Below are positions 1-8,080 of a stretch of 43,801 nt of DNA, in pieces (positions within the stretch are counted from its first letter, which is position 1; every line of letters starts with the position of its first letter). The DNA comes from Epilithonimonas hispanica. Its GTDB lineage: Bacteria > Bacteroidota > Bacteroidia > Flavobacteriales > Weeksellaceae. The notes under the pieces are model-generated. The model made no database searches, was not told where the DNA came from, and worked only from the letters and a program-made list of their open reading frames with translations. The stretch lies in NCBI RefSeq assembly GCF_003385395.1, contig NZ_QNUG01000031.1:1-43801 (forward strand), in the 5' to 3' direction. Both the position numbers and the translations under genes were made by a program.

Positions 1-75
1 GGTTTTAAATGTTGGATCATAGATTTTTCTCTCTCGTTTCATAGGTTAAAAATAAGGTTTTATGCTTAACTTTAA

Positions 76-489
76 CTGGACGCTAAATTACTACATCCAC
101 TAATTAAAATTGAAAGAACTAAAACTAAACTCTTAGCGCGAATACCTTTACTTCCGACTGCTAAAGAAATATTAGACAAATATAAGTCTCATCCAAAATG
201 TTGTGATACAGAAAAACTTTTACCTGTATACAGTAATCAGAAAATAAATGAATATTTGAAAGAAATTGGCGATATCTGTAATATAGATTTTGATATCACG
301 TTTCATACAGCAAGACATACGTTTGCAACAACCATAACATTAAATAATGGTGTGCCAATAGAAACTGTAAGTAAAATGCTAGGACATAGTAATATTAGAA
401 TGACGCAACATTATGCTAAGATTCAAGAAGCAAAGATTTGTGAGGATATGCAACTTTTAAAAAAGGTTTTGGAAGAAAGAAAATTATAG
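76..489 (+). pseudogene. Tyrosine recombinase (phage-type integrase), C-terminal remnant
   Basis: Reading frame 1 is open from about 76 to the TAA at 487-489 and encodes the C-terminal catalytic half of a tyrosine recombinase of the Bacteroidetes mobile-element type. The visible active-site parts are the HTARH box (H-x-x-R), a later LGHSNIRMTQHYAK stretch with the conserved His and the nucleophilic Tyr. The N-terminal SAM-like domain and the first catalytic Arg are missing, because in-frame stops at 67-75 close the frame upstream and no start codon with a plausible N-terminus exists. It is therefore a 5'-truncated fragment of roughly 137 codons against about 400 in intact relatives. It ends just before one copy of a 76-bp repeat, consistent with an old island edge. 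Confidence 0.85.
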
Positions 490-521
490 ATTGTTAATTT
501 TTAAACACATAGTCCTGTTAA

Positions 522-597
522 GTGAACTTGACAGGACTCTATACAAACCATTTGTTGGAAGATATAGATAATACTTTGAAGGTATTAAGTGATATCT
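522..597 (+). repeat. Diverged direct repeat, copy A
   Basis: This 76-bp stretch matches 8386-8461 at about 63 of 76 positions. Read in the frame starting GTG AAC, both copies encode a short C-terminal-like peptide (VNLTGLY, then NHLL, DIDN, LKVL and a stop). Most differences are synonymous or conservative, which suggests relics of a coding sequence rather than a simple att core. The two copies bracket the photolyase/ribA block. The parent gene is not recognised. Confidence 0.7.
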
Positions 598-618
598 AAG
601 TATATTATTAACTAAAAT

Positions 619-1266
619 TCATCCGAAAATTTTAACAATCATATTAATATCAGCGCTTTTATAGTCAGCATAGATATGCGAATGAAATTCATTTAGTTTT
701 TTCAAAATCCTCAGAAGTTCATTCTTTTCATCTTTTTCAAGCTTTCCGGATAAAATTTTTGAAGTTAAATTCACATCTGATAACGAGGCGTGGAAAATTT
801 CTTCGCCTTTTTTAGTCAAATTAAGTCGTTTGCTGCGCTTATCGTCTTTATCATTTTTCTCCTCCAAAAATCCTGCTTCCAAAAGTCTTTTGATGATTTG
901 AGTTCCGGTCTGCTTCTCGTGACCGTTTTTTTCGATCAACTGAATTTTCGTTAAAAAAGGTTCGTCTTTCAATCGGTACAGATAAGTAAATTCTTCATTC
1001 GCTAACTCAGGAAAATCTCCCAAACCTTTTCTTATCAGTAATTTAGAATATCGTCCTAATAAGAGAACCTGTTTGCAAATTTCATTTTCGATAAATGAAA
1101 CCTGATGTTTTTCATTCTTAAAAAGTTTGGTCGGACTCTCGTCGTAATATTTTTTATCATTCATCCAAATGCGGAAATCATCAACGGTAGAGTTGGGTTT
1201 GCAAGCATCAGAATTTTCAAATTCTTTGACTTGATGAAGTAATTCTATGATAAAATCAGTTTGCAT
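619..1266 (-). CDS. MarR-family winged-helix transcriptional regulator
   Basis: The 215-residue product has a C-terminal MarR-type winged helix (about residues 90-180). The helix-turn-helix includes TKIQLIEKNGHEKQTGTQII, and the wing carries the DKDDKRSKRLNLTKKG stretch with the D-x-R signature of the family. MarR proteins bind DNA as dimers and usually repress nearby genes until a ligand or oxidant acts. The N-terminal 85 residues are an extension seen in a Bacteroidota subgroup. It is the last gene of the leftward tetR-aarF-DUF2256-photolyase-DUF2805-SDR run, 40 bp after the SDR gene. A TATCTTTA sequence in that gap could be a weak internal promoter. The effector is unknown. Confidence 0.88.
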   Translation of the reverse strand: MQTDFIIELLHQVKEFENSDACKPNSTVDDFRIWMNDKKYYDESPTKLFKNEKHQVSFIENEICKQVLLLGRYSKLLIRKGLGDFPELANEEFTYLYRLKDEPFLTKIQLIEKNGHEKQTGTQIIKRLLEAGFLEEKNDKDDKRSKRLNLTKKGEEIFHASLSDVNLTSKILSGKLEKDEKNELLRILKKLNEFHSHIYADYKSADINMIVKIFG

Positions 1267-1306
1267 CGCTGTAATTTATGGTAAAGATATTAGTTTTTGG
1301 GAATGG

Positions 1307-2005
1307 TTACAATTTGATGTTACCCATTCCGCCGTCAATACCGATGATCTGTCCTGTGATCCACGATGAATTTTCATCTAATAAAAACTCTACCATTTTT
1401 GCGATTTCGTCGGCAGTCCCCACTCTTTGCAACGGATGTCTCTTTCCGGATGCTTCCCGTTTTTGAGGTGTTGAAAGAAGTGTTGAAGCGAGATTGGTAT
1501 CCGTTAAAGAAGGTGCAATTGCATTCACTCTTACTTTCTGAGCAGACAATTCTGCGGCCAGACTTTTCGTTAAGCCTTCAACAGCACTTTTACTTGCAGA
1601 AATCGAGGCGTGAAAAGGCATTCCCAGCTTTGCAGCCACTGAACTGAACAATACAACAGAAGCACTTTCCGACTTCTTCAAATTAGGCAACAGTTTCTGA
1701 ATCGCTTTCACTGCACCCAAAACATTGACTTCGAAATCGTTCTCAAAATCTTCAATCGAAAGACGGTTAAATGGTTTTAAATTAATGCTTCCCGGCGCAT
1801 AGACCAATCCGTCAATAACTTCAGGGAATATAATTTCATTCAGATTCCCCGAAAGGATATCCATTGGATGAAATTGAATATTTAAATTTTTAATTTCAGT
1901 ATTTTCTGTTCTTGAAATGCCGATTACATTGTGATTTTCCGACAGTATTTTTGCAGCAGCAAACCCAATTCCCTGTCCGCAACCGATAATGACTATGTTT
2001 TTCAT
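1307..2005 (-). CDS. Short-chain dehydrogenase/reductase (SDR)
   Basis: This 232-residue classical-size SDR has a Rossmann fold with the nucleotide-binding GCGQGIG motif at residues 8-14 and the usual C-terminal GQIIGIDGG segment. The catalytic serine lies in VLFSSVAAK. At the place of the YxxxK catalytic pair it reads HASISASK, so the Tyr is Ile while the Lys is kept. A normal SDR redox reaction is therefore doubtful, or it uses another residue. It sits in the photolyase operon, 12 bp after the DUF2805 gene. SDR genes accompany photolyase and DUF2256 in light-induced regulons elsewhere, but the substrate is unknown. Confidence 0.85.
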   Translation of the reverse strand: MKNIVIIGCGQGIGFAAAKILSENHNVIGISRTENTEIKNLNIQFHPMDILSGNLNEIIFPEVIDGLVYAPGSINLKPFNRLSIEDFENDFEVNVLGAVKAIQKLLPNLKKSESASVVLFSSVAAKLGMPFHASISASKSAVEGLTKSLAAELSAQKVRVNAIAPSLTDTNLASTLLSTPQKREASGKRHPLQRVGTADEIAKMVEFLLDENSSWITGQIIGIDGGMGNIKL

Positions 2006-2017
2006 TTTTGTAATATT

Positions 2018-2299
2018 TTACCGTTTTGAAATCTTATTATGACTGATTGCCTTTTGTCTCGTACATTTAAACCTGCTAATCTCAGGATTTCTCTTCATCA
2101 AATGTTTCTGGCTAGTTCCCGAATTTACTCTCTTTCTCCAGAGCCGAAAACTTGATGGTTTCAGTTCTGTCCTCATCATTTCAATCACTTGAGATTCAGA
2201 AATACCAAACTGAAATTCTATCGCTTCAAACGGCGTTCGGTCTTCCCAAGCCATTTCAATGATACGGTCTGTCTGTATTAAATTAAATTCTTTCACCAT
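2018..2299 (-). CDS. TIGR03643/DUF2805 family protein
   Basis: The 93-residue basic protein starts MVKEFNLIQTDRIIEMAWED and contains the FGISESQVIEMMR helix-turn-helix-like stretch and a FRLWRKRVN segment, which I recognise as the TIGR03643 (DUF2805) family. The family is small, has no established function, and is repeatedly found beside photolyase/cryptochrome genes. Its ATG overlaps the repaired stop of the photolyase gene by one base (TAATG), a sign of translational coupling. The DNA-binding role is a guess from the helical motif and the basic C-terminus. Confidence 0.8.
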   Translation of the reverse strand: MVKEFNLIQTDRIIEMAWEDRTPFEAIEFQFGISESQVIEMMRTELKPSSFRLWRKRVNSGTSQKHLMKRNPEISRFKCTRQKAISHNKISKR

Positions 2300-3785
2300 T
2301 ATTTTAAATTTTTAATCGTACGTTTCGCAATTTTAAAATATTCGGATTTTTTCTGATCCGTCATTTTGTCTAAAGTTCGCAACATCATTCCCAATCTCGG
2401 ATTTGTTTTGAAAAATTCCTGTTTGTCATTCACAAAATTCCAAAAGAGGGCATCTCATTTTTCCGTCCAGTCGCCATCGGTGTAATCGCTCATTTTTTTA
2501 ATGTAATTGCTTCCGCTGATGTACGGTTTTGTACTCATTTTTCCCCCGTCAGAAAAACTGCTCATTCCATAAACGTTCGGAACCATTACCCAATCGTAAG
2601 AATCGATGAACATTTCCATAAACCATTGATAAACGTCGTTGGGATTAAGATTCAACAAGCTCATAAAGTTGGCGAAAATCATTAAACGTTCGATGTGATG
2701 CGCATAACCGGTCTCCAAAACCTTTTTAATTGTGCTGTCAATCGGTTTAATTTCCGTCTTTCCAGTATAAAAAGATTCGGGGAGTGGATTATGATGTTTC
2801 CAATAATTTTTATTCCGCTGAAAAGTTCCCTGATAGAGATAAATTCCCCTCACGAACTCTCTCCAGCCCAAAATCTGCCGCACAAAACCTTCAAGAGAAT
2901 TGACGGGAGTTTTATATTCTCCTGCATAATCAATCGCTTCTTTTAAAACGTTTTCGGCAGTCAAAAGTCCAATGTTTAACAGTGGAGAAAGCACGCTGTG
3001 ATGCAGAAAATGTTCACGCTCCACGATGCTGTCTTCGTAGATTCCAAAATCAGCAAACCGCAGTTCCAGAAACTGATTCAGCCAGCTTTCTGCTTCTTCA
3101 AAAGTGACCGGATAAAGCTGATATGAAGTTAAATTACCATAATTTTCACTGAAGTTTTTCTCTGTATACATTTTCGCTTCCTCATCATATTTGCTATTTT
3201 CAGGAAAGTGAATCGACGGCGGTTTCTTATTTTTAGGATATTTTTTACGGTTTTCTGTATCGAAAGTCCATTTTCCACCGATAGGTTTTCCTGCTCTCAT
3301 AAAAATATTTCGTGAAATTCTCTGCTGCTTGTAAAAATCAGTTTGATGATAAGATATTTTATTATCAAAATAGTCTTTCAATTCTTCACGAGTGTTTATG
3401 AATAAAGGAGTTTCAATAATTTCTAATTCCAGCTTCGTTTCCTTAATTCTCTTTTCAAGCCAATCGTCGCAAACATCCGTAATGAAGATTTTTTTAAATT
3501 TTTCTTTTTCTAAATGTTTAATTAAATTTCGTACATCAGAAAGTGGGGAAGTACTGTCAATATATTCAACCTTGAATTTTTTTTTTTCAAATATTCCTCA
3601 TAAAATTTCATACTCGCCCTTTGCAAGGCAATTTTTTGTTTATGAAATTTGTATTGTTTAAAAAACAGAAACTCTTCCACCAGGAAAACCGGTTGATTTT
3701 TATCCAGATAATCTGTGTCTTTAAAAAGCTGGTGCGGAAATATCAATTGCGCCGTACTTACTTTTTTGGATGGCATATTTTTCAA
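2299..3785 (-). pseudogene. Cryptochrome/photolyase-family gene with frameshift and nonsense codon
   Basis: Two pieces encode one photolyase-related flavoprotein of about 495 residues. The N-terminal piece (from 3785; LIFPHQLF, PVFLVEEFLFF) runs into a stop after a run of 11 A (plus-strand T tract 3577-3587). Adding one A restores a continuous frame through KFKVEYIDSTSPLSDV and on into the C-terminal piece that begins near 3381. That piece carries the FAD-binding helical domain (SLEGFVRQILGWREFVRG, YPGT-like YQGTF, DWVMVPNVYGMSSFSDGG). A second lesion is TGA at 2455-2457, where the family has Trp (EK-W-DALFWNF). Beyond it the frame stays open for about 50 codons to a TAA at 2299-2301. This belongs to the cryptochrome-like photolyase group linked to DUF2256. 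The frameshift could be a sequencing error; the nonsense codon is harder to explain that way. Confidence 0.85.
3577..3587. repeat. 11-bp homopolymer (A/T) at the photolyase frameshift
   Basis: The tract is a run of 11 T on the plus strand (A in the gene). It sits exactly where the photolyase reading frame breaks; a 12th base would restore the frame. It is a candidate for slipped-strand phase variation or for a base-calling error. Confidence 0.9.
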
Positions 3786-3795
3786 ATTTTTATAT

Positions 3796-3938
3796 TTAAT
3801 CTGAAGATTTTAAACATTTATTTCTTCGGCATTTTTCGCTGCAATATTTTACTTCGTCCCAGTTTTTTTCCATTTTTTTCGCCAGTTGAAGGGCAGTCCG
3901 CATACTTCACAAATCTTTGAAGGTAAGTTGGCTGGCAT
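3796..3938 (-). pseudogene. DUF2256 zinc-ribbon-like protein, frameshifted
   Basis: The ATG at 3938 directly follows the aarF stop (TAA-ATG). The first 30 residues (LPSKICEVCGLPFNWRKKW) match DUF2256, a family of about 50 residues with CxxC and a second Cys pair. The frame then runs into a stop within KKTGTK. Adding one A to the run of 7 A gives NWDEVKYCSEKCRRNK, the expected second half with its two Cys and the basic tail, ending at 3796. DUF2256 genes are almost always next to photolyase/cryptochrome genes, as here. The lesion is another homopolymer slip, so a functional 47-residue protein is possible if the sequence is in error. Confidence 0.75.
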
Positions 3939-5261
3939 TTATTGGATGTAATTTTTATATTGATTAATCACGATATTTTTCGCTTTCAAATCGTGCATCA
4001 TATTGTACAAACCAAAGAATGTACGGTTCAGATAAATAAAATGCTTCGAACCTCTGTTGGTATTCATCCCTTTAATATCACTGATTTTTGCATATTTCTG
4101 ACCCAGATCTGCAATTTCCTGAAAGAAAGATTCATCAGAAAAATCAAAAATTTCTGCGTTAAAAGGTCTTGTGAACAATTCCAGCAGTTCGTAGAATAAT
4201 TTGGTGAAAAATTCCTGTTCTTTAGCAGAATCATTAGAACTCAAAATCTCCAGATTGTATAATTTTTCTTTGTAAAATTCAGGATTATTAAGATTCTCAA
4301 GCTTAGCCAACTCAAAGTAGGGTCTATAAAAATCATTTGGAATTTCTTTAATACATCCGAAATCAATCACGAGCAGTTTTTTATCTTCTGAAACCAGGAA
4401 ATTTCCTGGATGTGGATCTGCATGAACCAGTTTCAAAACGTGCATTTGGTACATATAGAAATTCCAAAGCGTTTGTCCTATTTTGTTTAAATCTTCCTGA
4501 GAATGACCCAATTTTGTGAATTCCGAGAAATGCTTTCCGTTCATCCAATCCATTGTGATGATTCTTTCACAAGAGAATTCCGGATAATATTTGGGGAACT
4601 GAAGATTCGGTAGATGGGCGCATTTTTCAGAGATTTCCTGACTTCTTTTTAGTTCGAGATTATAATCTGTTTCCTCAAACAATTTATTTTCCACTTCCTG
4701 AAAATAGGATTCTGAACCTTCTTTTTTGATGTTGAACATTTTCATCGCAATTGGTTTTACCATTTTCAAATCGCTGGAAATACTTTCTCTAACGCCGGGA
4801 TATTGAATTTTTACGGCAAAATTCTGACCATCTTTCTTTGCTTTATGAACTTGCCCGATGCTTGCTGCGTTGACAGATTCATTCGTAAATTCATCAAATA
4901 GATCCTCAGGGTTTTTACCGAAATATTTTCTGAAAGTTTTCTTCACTAAAGCACCTGAAAGCGGCGGAACCGAAAACTGTGACAAAGAAAATTTCTCAAC
5001 GTAAGCTTGCGGAAGAATGTTTTTCTCCATACTTAACATTTGGGCGACTTTCAGGGCTGAACCTTTCAGTTCTTTAAGAGAATCATAAATGTCTGTTGCG
5101 TTGTCTTCATTCAAAGTTTTTCTCGCTTCTTCTTCATCTTTTTCCTTCGTGATTTTATTTCCGTAGTATTTGATATAATTAACGCCCACTTTTGCGCCCG
5201 CTTTCAGCAAACTGCTGGTTCTTTCTAATTTTCCGGTTGGTATTTTACTGAGTGTTTTCAT
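3939..5261 (-). CDS. ABC1/AarF (UbiB/ADCK) family atypical kinase
   Basis: The 440-residue protein carries the hallmarks of the ABC1/UbiB family. These are a KxGQ-like segment (ALKVAQMLS, with Ala for the Gly), the alanine-rich nucleotide loop (NAASIGQVHKA, residues about 131-141), VKIQYPGV, the ExD motif (EETDYNLE), the catalytic HADPHPGNF and the IDFGCIKEI metal-binding DFG. Family members (UbiB, COQ8) are ATPases that support isoprenoid-quinone synthesis or lipid handling at the membrane. It lies 3 bp after tetR and directly abuts DUF2256, so it is translated from the same leftward mRNA. A link to quinone or lipid protection under light stress is inference from context. Confidence 0.9.
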   Translation of the reverse strand: MKTLSKIPTGKLERTSSLLKAGAKVGVNYIKYYGNKITKEKDEEEARKTLNEDNATDIYDSLKELKGSALKVAQMLSMEKNILPQAYVEKFSLSQFSVPPLSGALVKKTFRKYFGKNPEDLFDEFTNESVNAASIGQVHKAKKDGQNFAVKIQYPGVRESISSDLKMVKPIAMKMFNIKKEGSESYFQEVENKLFEETDYNLELKRSQEISEKCAHLPNLQFPKYYPEFSCERIITMDWMNGKHFSEFTKLGHSQEDLNKIGQTLWNFYMYQMHVLKLVHADPHPGNFLVSEDKKLLVIDFGCIKEIPNDFYRPYFELAKLENLNNPEFYKEKLYNLEILSSNDSAKEQEFFTKLFYELLELFTRPFNAEIFDFSDESFFQEIADLGQKYAKISDIKGMNTNRGSKHFIYLNRTFFGLYNMMHDLKAKNIVINQYKNYIQ

Positions 5262-5264
5262 CTA

Positions 5265-5921
5265 CTATTTTTTAAATTTTTCTTTGAACAAAAACTTTCC
5301 AAGATCAAGTACTTTTCTTAAAGGTTCGTTATCCATCAGTTCAAATACTGTATCAATTGTTTTTTCGATGAAGATATCTGTCTTTTCAAATGACGGCGAA
5401 GTGTCTTTTTTCCAAAAATCTATGGCGGAAACCAAATGAATCCATAAAGCTTCTTCACGAGCTTTTTCGTGGAAATTTTTCACATCATCTTTCGCTTTTT
5501 GAATCATTTCCCAATCGTTAAAATCAAGAGTTTTGATGAATTGACGATGTGCTTCTTTCAGGTGACTAAATATTTTTGCTGAATGTAATTTATTGTTTCC
5601 CAAAATCATAAGGACCAAAGAACGGTTCATCGTCATATTTTCAAAAAAGATAAAATAAACATTCAACAGTTTTTCTTTGGAAGTAATTTGATTTGAACTT
5701 TTAACTTCCGTAGCTAATTCAACAGATTTATTGAAAAGATAGACCAACATTGATTTTTCAATCTGTTCAAAGCTTGAAAAGTAATCATAGAAATCTTTTT
5801 CTTCAAACTCATTGTCTTTCACAAAGCGGTAAATATTTTTTGGCCTCTCGCCGTGATTTAAAATATAGTCGCCATACAATTCAAATATTTTTTCTTCTGT
5901 AATTATATTTTCTTGTTCCAT
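5265..5921 (-). CDS. TetR-family transcriptional regulator
   Basis: This 218-residue protein has an N-terminal three-helix DNA-binding region (residues about 8-55, with YRFVKDNEFEEKDFYDYFSS as the HTH recognition part) followed by an all-helical ligand domain. This is the layout of Bacteroidota TetR proteins with a divergent C-terminal domain. It is the first gene of the leftward photolyase operon and is divergent from ribA. A perfect inverted repeat TTAGTAA-N6-TTACTAA between the two start codons overlaps its own -7 box, so autorepression and control of ribA are likely. The ligand is unknown. Confidence 0.85.
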   Translation of the reverse strand: MEQENIITEEKIFELYGDYILNHGERPKNIYRFVKDNEFEEKDFYDYFSSFEQIEKSMLVYLFNKSVELATEVKSSNQITSKEKLLNVYFIFFENMTMNRSLVLMILGNNKLHSAKIFSHLKEAHRQFIKTLDFNDWEMIQKAKDDVKNFHEKAREEALWIHLVSAIDFWKKDTSPSFEKTDIFIEKTIDTVFELMDNEPLRKVLDLGKFLFKEKFKK

Positions 5922-5940
5922 TATTGATTTTATTTATCAA

Positions 5941-5948
5941 CAAATTTA
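5941..5948 (-). promoter_or_regulatory. Promoter -7 box of the tetR-photolyase operon
   Basis: On the minus strand this reads TAAATTTG, a match to the Bacteroidota -7 consensus TAnnTTTG, 20 bp upstream of the tetR ATG. No TTG is found at the ideal -33 spacing. The inverted repeat at 5946-5965 overlaps its upstream edge. Confidence 0.6.
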
Positions 5949-5965
5949 GTAATTAATTTTACTAA
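5946..5965. promoter_or_regulatory. Inverted-repeat operator between tetR and ribA
   Basis: TTAGTAA-N6-TTACTAA is a perfect 7-bp inverted repeat. It overlaps the tetR -7 box and lies about 16 bp upstream of the ribA -7 box, covering the -33 region of both divergent promoters. Size and position fit a dimeric TetR operator; the assignment to the adjacent TetR is inference. Confidence 0.6.
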
Positions 5966-5981
5966 TTAAATAAATAAAGTA

Positions 5982-5989
5982 TAAATTTG
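5982..5989 (+). promoter_or_regulatory. Promoter -7 box of ribA
   Basis: TAAATTTG matches TAnnTTTG and lies 29 bp before the ribA start codon. The -33 position is occupied by the TetR-type inverted repeat instead of a clear TTG. Confidence 0.6.
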
Positions 5990-6018
5990 TACTATAACAA
6001 TGATTCAAAATATAAGTA

Positions 6019-6609
6019 ATGATTAAAATACAGGCTCAATCTAATGTACCAACCGATTTTGGAATGTTTACCGTCTTTGCATTTTCTGAAAACGAAAATG
6101 ACTGGAATCCGCATTTGGTTTGGGTTGCTGAAAAAACAGATTTTAATGAAGTTGTCAATGTACGCTTCCATTCGGAGTGCATAACTGGAGAAGTTTTTCA
6201 TTCAAGGAAATGTGAATGTGGACAACAATTGGATGCCGCAATGAAATTTATGTCGGAAAACGGAGGAATGATTATCTATCTCAGACAGGAAGGCAGAAAT
6301 ATAGGAATCATCAATAAATTAAAAGCTTATGCTCTTCAGGAAGAAGGTTTTGATACGGTAGAAGCTAATTTGAGATTAGGCTTACCGGCGGACGGTAGAA
6401 ATTTTGATGTCGCAATCGAGATGTTGAAAATTCTTAAAGTTACTGAAGTAAATTTGTTGACCAATAATCCAGAAAAACTGAAAGCTTTCTACAACAGCGG
6501 AATTTTGCTTAATAAAAGAATTCCTTTGGAAATTGAATCAAATCCTGTCAATTCGTCTTATCTTACGACAAAGAAAGATTATTTCGGGCATCTTTTAGAA
6601 AAGATTTAA
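6019..6609 (+). CDS. ribA: GTP cyclohydrolase II
   Basis: The 196-residue enzyme opens GTP to 2,5-diamino-6-ribosylamino-pyrimidinone phosphate, the first step of riboflavin synthesis. Visible signatures are the zinc site Cys in HSECITGEVFHSRKCECGQQ (C-x10-C-x-C), the catalytic LRQEGRNIGI loop and the LTNNPEKL nucleotide-binding segment. It is a stand-alone enzyme without the DHBP-synthase domain that many housekeeping RibBA proteins carry, so it may be a second, inducible copy. Divergence from tetR and closeness to a flavin-binding photolyase suggest that it boosts flavin supply when that operon is on. A 37-bp gap joins it to the next gene. Confidence 0.92.
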   Translation: MIKIQAQSNVPTDFGMFTVFAFSENENDWNPHLVWVAEKTDFNEVVNVRFHSECITGEVFHSRKCECGQQLDAAMKFMSENGGMIIYLRQEGRNIGIINKLKAYALQEEGFDTVEANLRLGLPADGRNFDVAIEMLKILKVTEVNLLTNNPEKLKAFYNSGILLNKRIPLEIESNPVNSSYLTTKKDYFGHLLEKI

Positions 6610-6646
6610 AATTCAAAAAGATCTTTAACTGATTCAAATTAATCTC

Positions 6647-8080
6647 ATGAAAAAAATTTTATTAACAGGAGCAACAGGTTATATCGGGAAAAGGATGGTC
6701 AGTGTGATTACAGAGCAAGGTTACAAAGTGCTCTGCTGCTGCCGTGACGTTAGCCGATTTTCTAAACCTGCAGGAATCAAAGATGATTTGATAGAAGTTA
6801 TAGAAGTTGATTTCTTGAAAGAGGAATCTTTAAAGAATATTCCGGCGGATATTTCAGGGGCGTATTATCTAATCCATTCTATGAGTGCGAATGGTGATTA
6901 CGAAGAATCAGAGAAAATCTGTGCTCAGAATTTTGTTTCAGCAATTGAAAAGACGGATTGCAAACACATTATATATCTATCAGGATTAGTCAATCAGAAA
7001 GAATTGTCAAAGCATTTGAATTCAAGATTTAATGTTGAAAAGATCTTAATTGAATCTAAAATTCCAACAACGGTTTTACGAGCTGGGATTATCATCGGTT
7101 CCGGAAGTGCATCATTTGAAATCATTAGAGATTTGGTTGAAAAACTACCGATAATGATTACGCCAAAATGGCTCAATACCAAATGTCAACCCATAGGAAT
7201 TGCGAATGTTTTAGATTTTTTAATTTTTACTTTGTTCAAAAAAGAAACATACCGTAAAAGTTTTGATATTGGCTGTGATGATGTCTTGACTTACAAAGAA
7301 ATATTGCTGGGTTTCGCGAAAATCCGAGGTTTGAAACGAACCATTATTACAATACCGGTAATGACCCCAAAATTATCTTCCTACTGGTTATATTTCATTA
7401 CTTCAACCACTTACAGCTTGGCAAGTTCACTTGTTGGAAGTATGAAAATTGAGGTAGTCTGCAACAAAGAAAGTTTATCAGAGATTAAAAAAATAACCGG
7501 AATACAGCCATTTTCTTACACACAGGCTTTGGAGAGAACGATGGCAAAGATTCAGGCCAACGAAATTCGTTCCAGCTGGAAAGACAGTTTTATAAGCAGC
7601 AGAAATGATTCTTCCCTGAAGGAATTTATTGAAGTTCCACATTTGGGCTGTTTTAAAGACGTTCGAAGTGAAAAATATGACGACCGTGAAAAATGTCTCG
7701 ACCGTGTTTTTGGTTTGGGCGGCAAAAACGGATGGTACGGACAAAATCTTTGGAAAATACAAGGTTATATGGATGTCTTGGTTGGTGGTCCTGGATTGAG
7801 AAGAGGAAGAACGCATCCGCTGCAACTTCACGAAGGTGACGCTTTGGATTTTTGGCGTGTGCTTTATGCCAATAGGCAAGAAGGTAAATTGATTCTTATT
7901 GCTGAAATGAAACTGCCCGGAGAAGCTTGGCTGATGTTCAAGCTATATAAGGGCAAACTCTGGCAGAAGGCAGTTTTTCGACCAAAAGGATTGTGGGGAA
8001 GGTTGTATTGGTTTTCTGTATTGCCTTTTCATGGATTGATCTTTGAAGGGATGGTGAGAAAATTGGCTGCTGATCATTAA
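6647..8080 (+). CDS. SDR-family NAD(P)-binding protein with C-terminal DUF2867 domain
   Basis: The 477-residue protein has an N-terminal atypical SDR domain beginning with the LTGATGYIGKRM nucleotide loop (residues 5-16) and TVLRAGIIIGSGS. A C-terminal DUF2867 domain follows (about 340-470), with GLGGKNGWYGQNLW, VGGPGLRRGR, LHEGDALDFWRV and LPFHGLIFEGM. The two-domain form is widespread and its substrate is unknown; relatives occur beside photolyase, DUF2256 and folE/rib genes in light-induced regulons. It is probably co-transcribed with ribA. The stop is followed at once by a small ATG frame of 29 codons (8081-8170) that I do not regard as a gene. Confidence 0.85.
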   Translation: MKKILLTGATGYIGKRMVSVITEQGYKVLCCCRDVSRFSKPAGIKDDLIEVIEVDFLKEESLKNIPADISGAYYLIHSMSANGDYEESEKICAQNFVSAIEKTDCKHIIYLSGLVNQKELSKHLNSRFNVEKILIESKIPTTVLRAGIIIGSGSASFEIIRDLVEKLPIMITPKWLNTKCQPIGIANVLDFLIFTLFKKETYRKSFDIGCDDVLTYKEILLGFAKIRGLKRTIITIPVMTPKLSSYWLYFITSTTYSLASSLVGSMKIEVVCNKESLSEIKKITGIQPFSYTQALERTMAKIQANEIRSSWKDSFISSRNDSSLKEFIEVPHLGCFKDVRSEKYDDREKCLDRVFGLGGKNGWYGQNLWKIQGYMDVLVGGPGLRRGRTHPLQLHEGDALDFWRVLYANRQEGKLILIAEMKLPGEAWLMFKLYKGKLWQKAVFRPKGLWGRLYWFSVLPFHGLIFEGMVRKLAADH

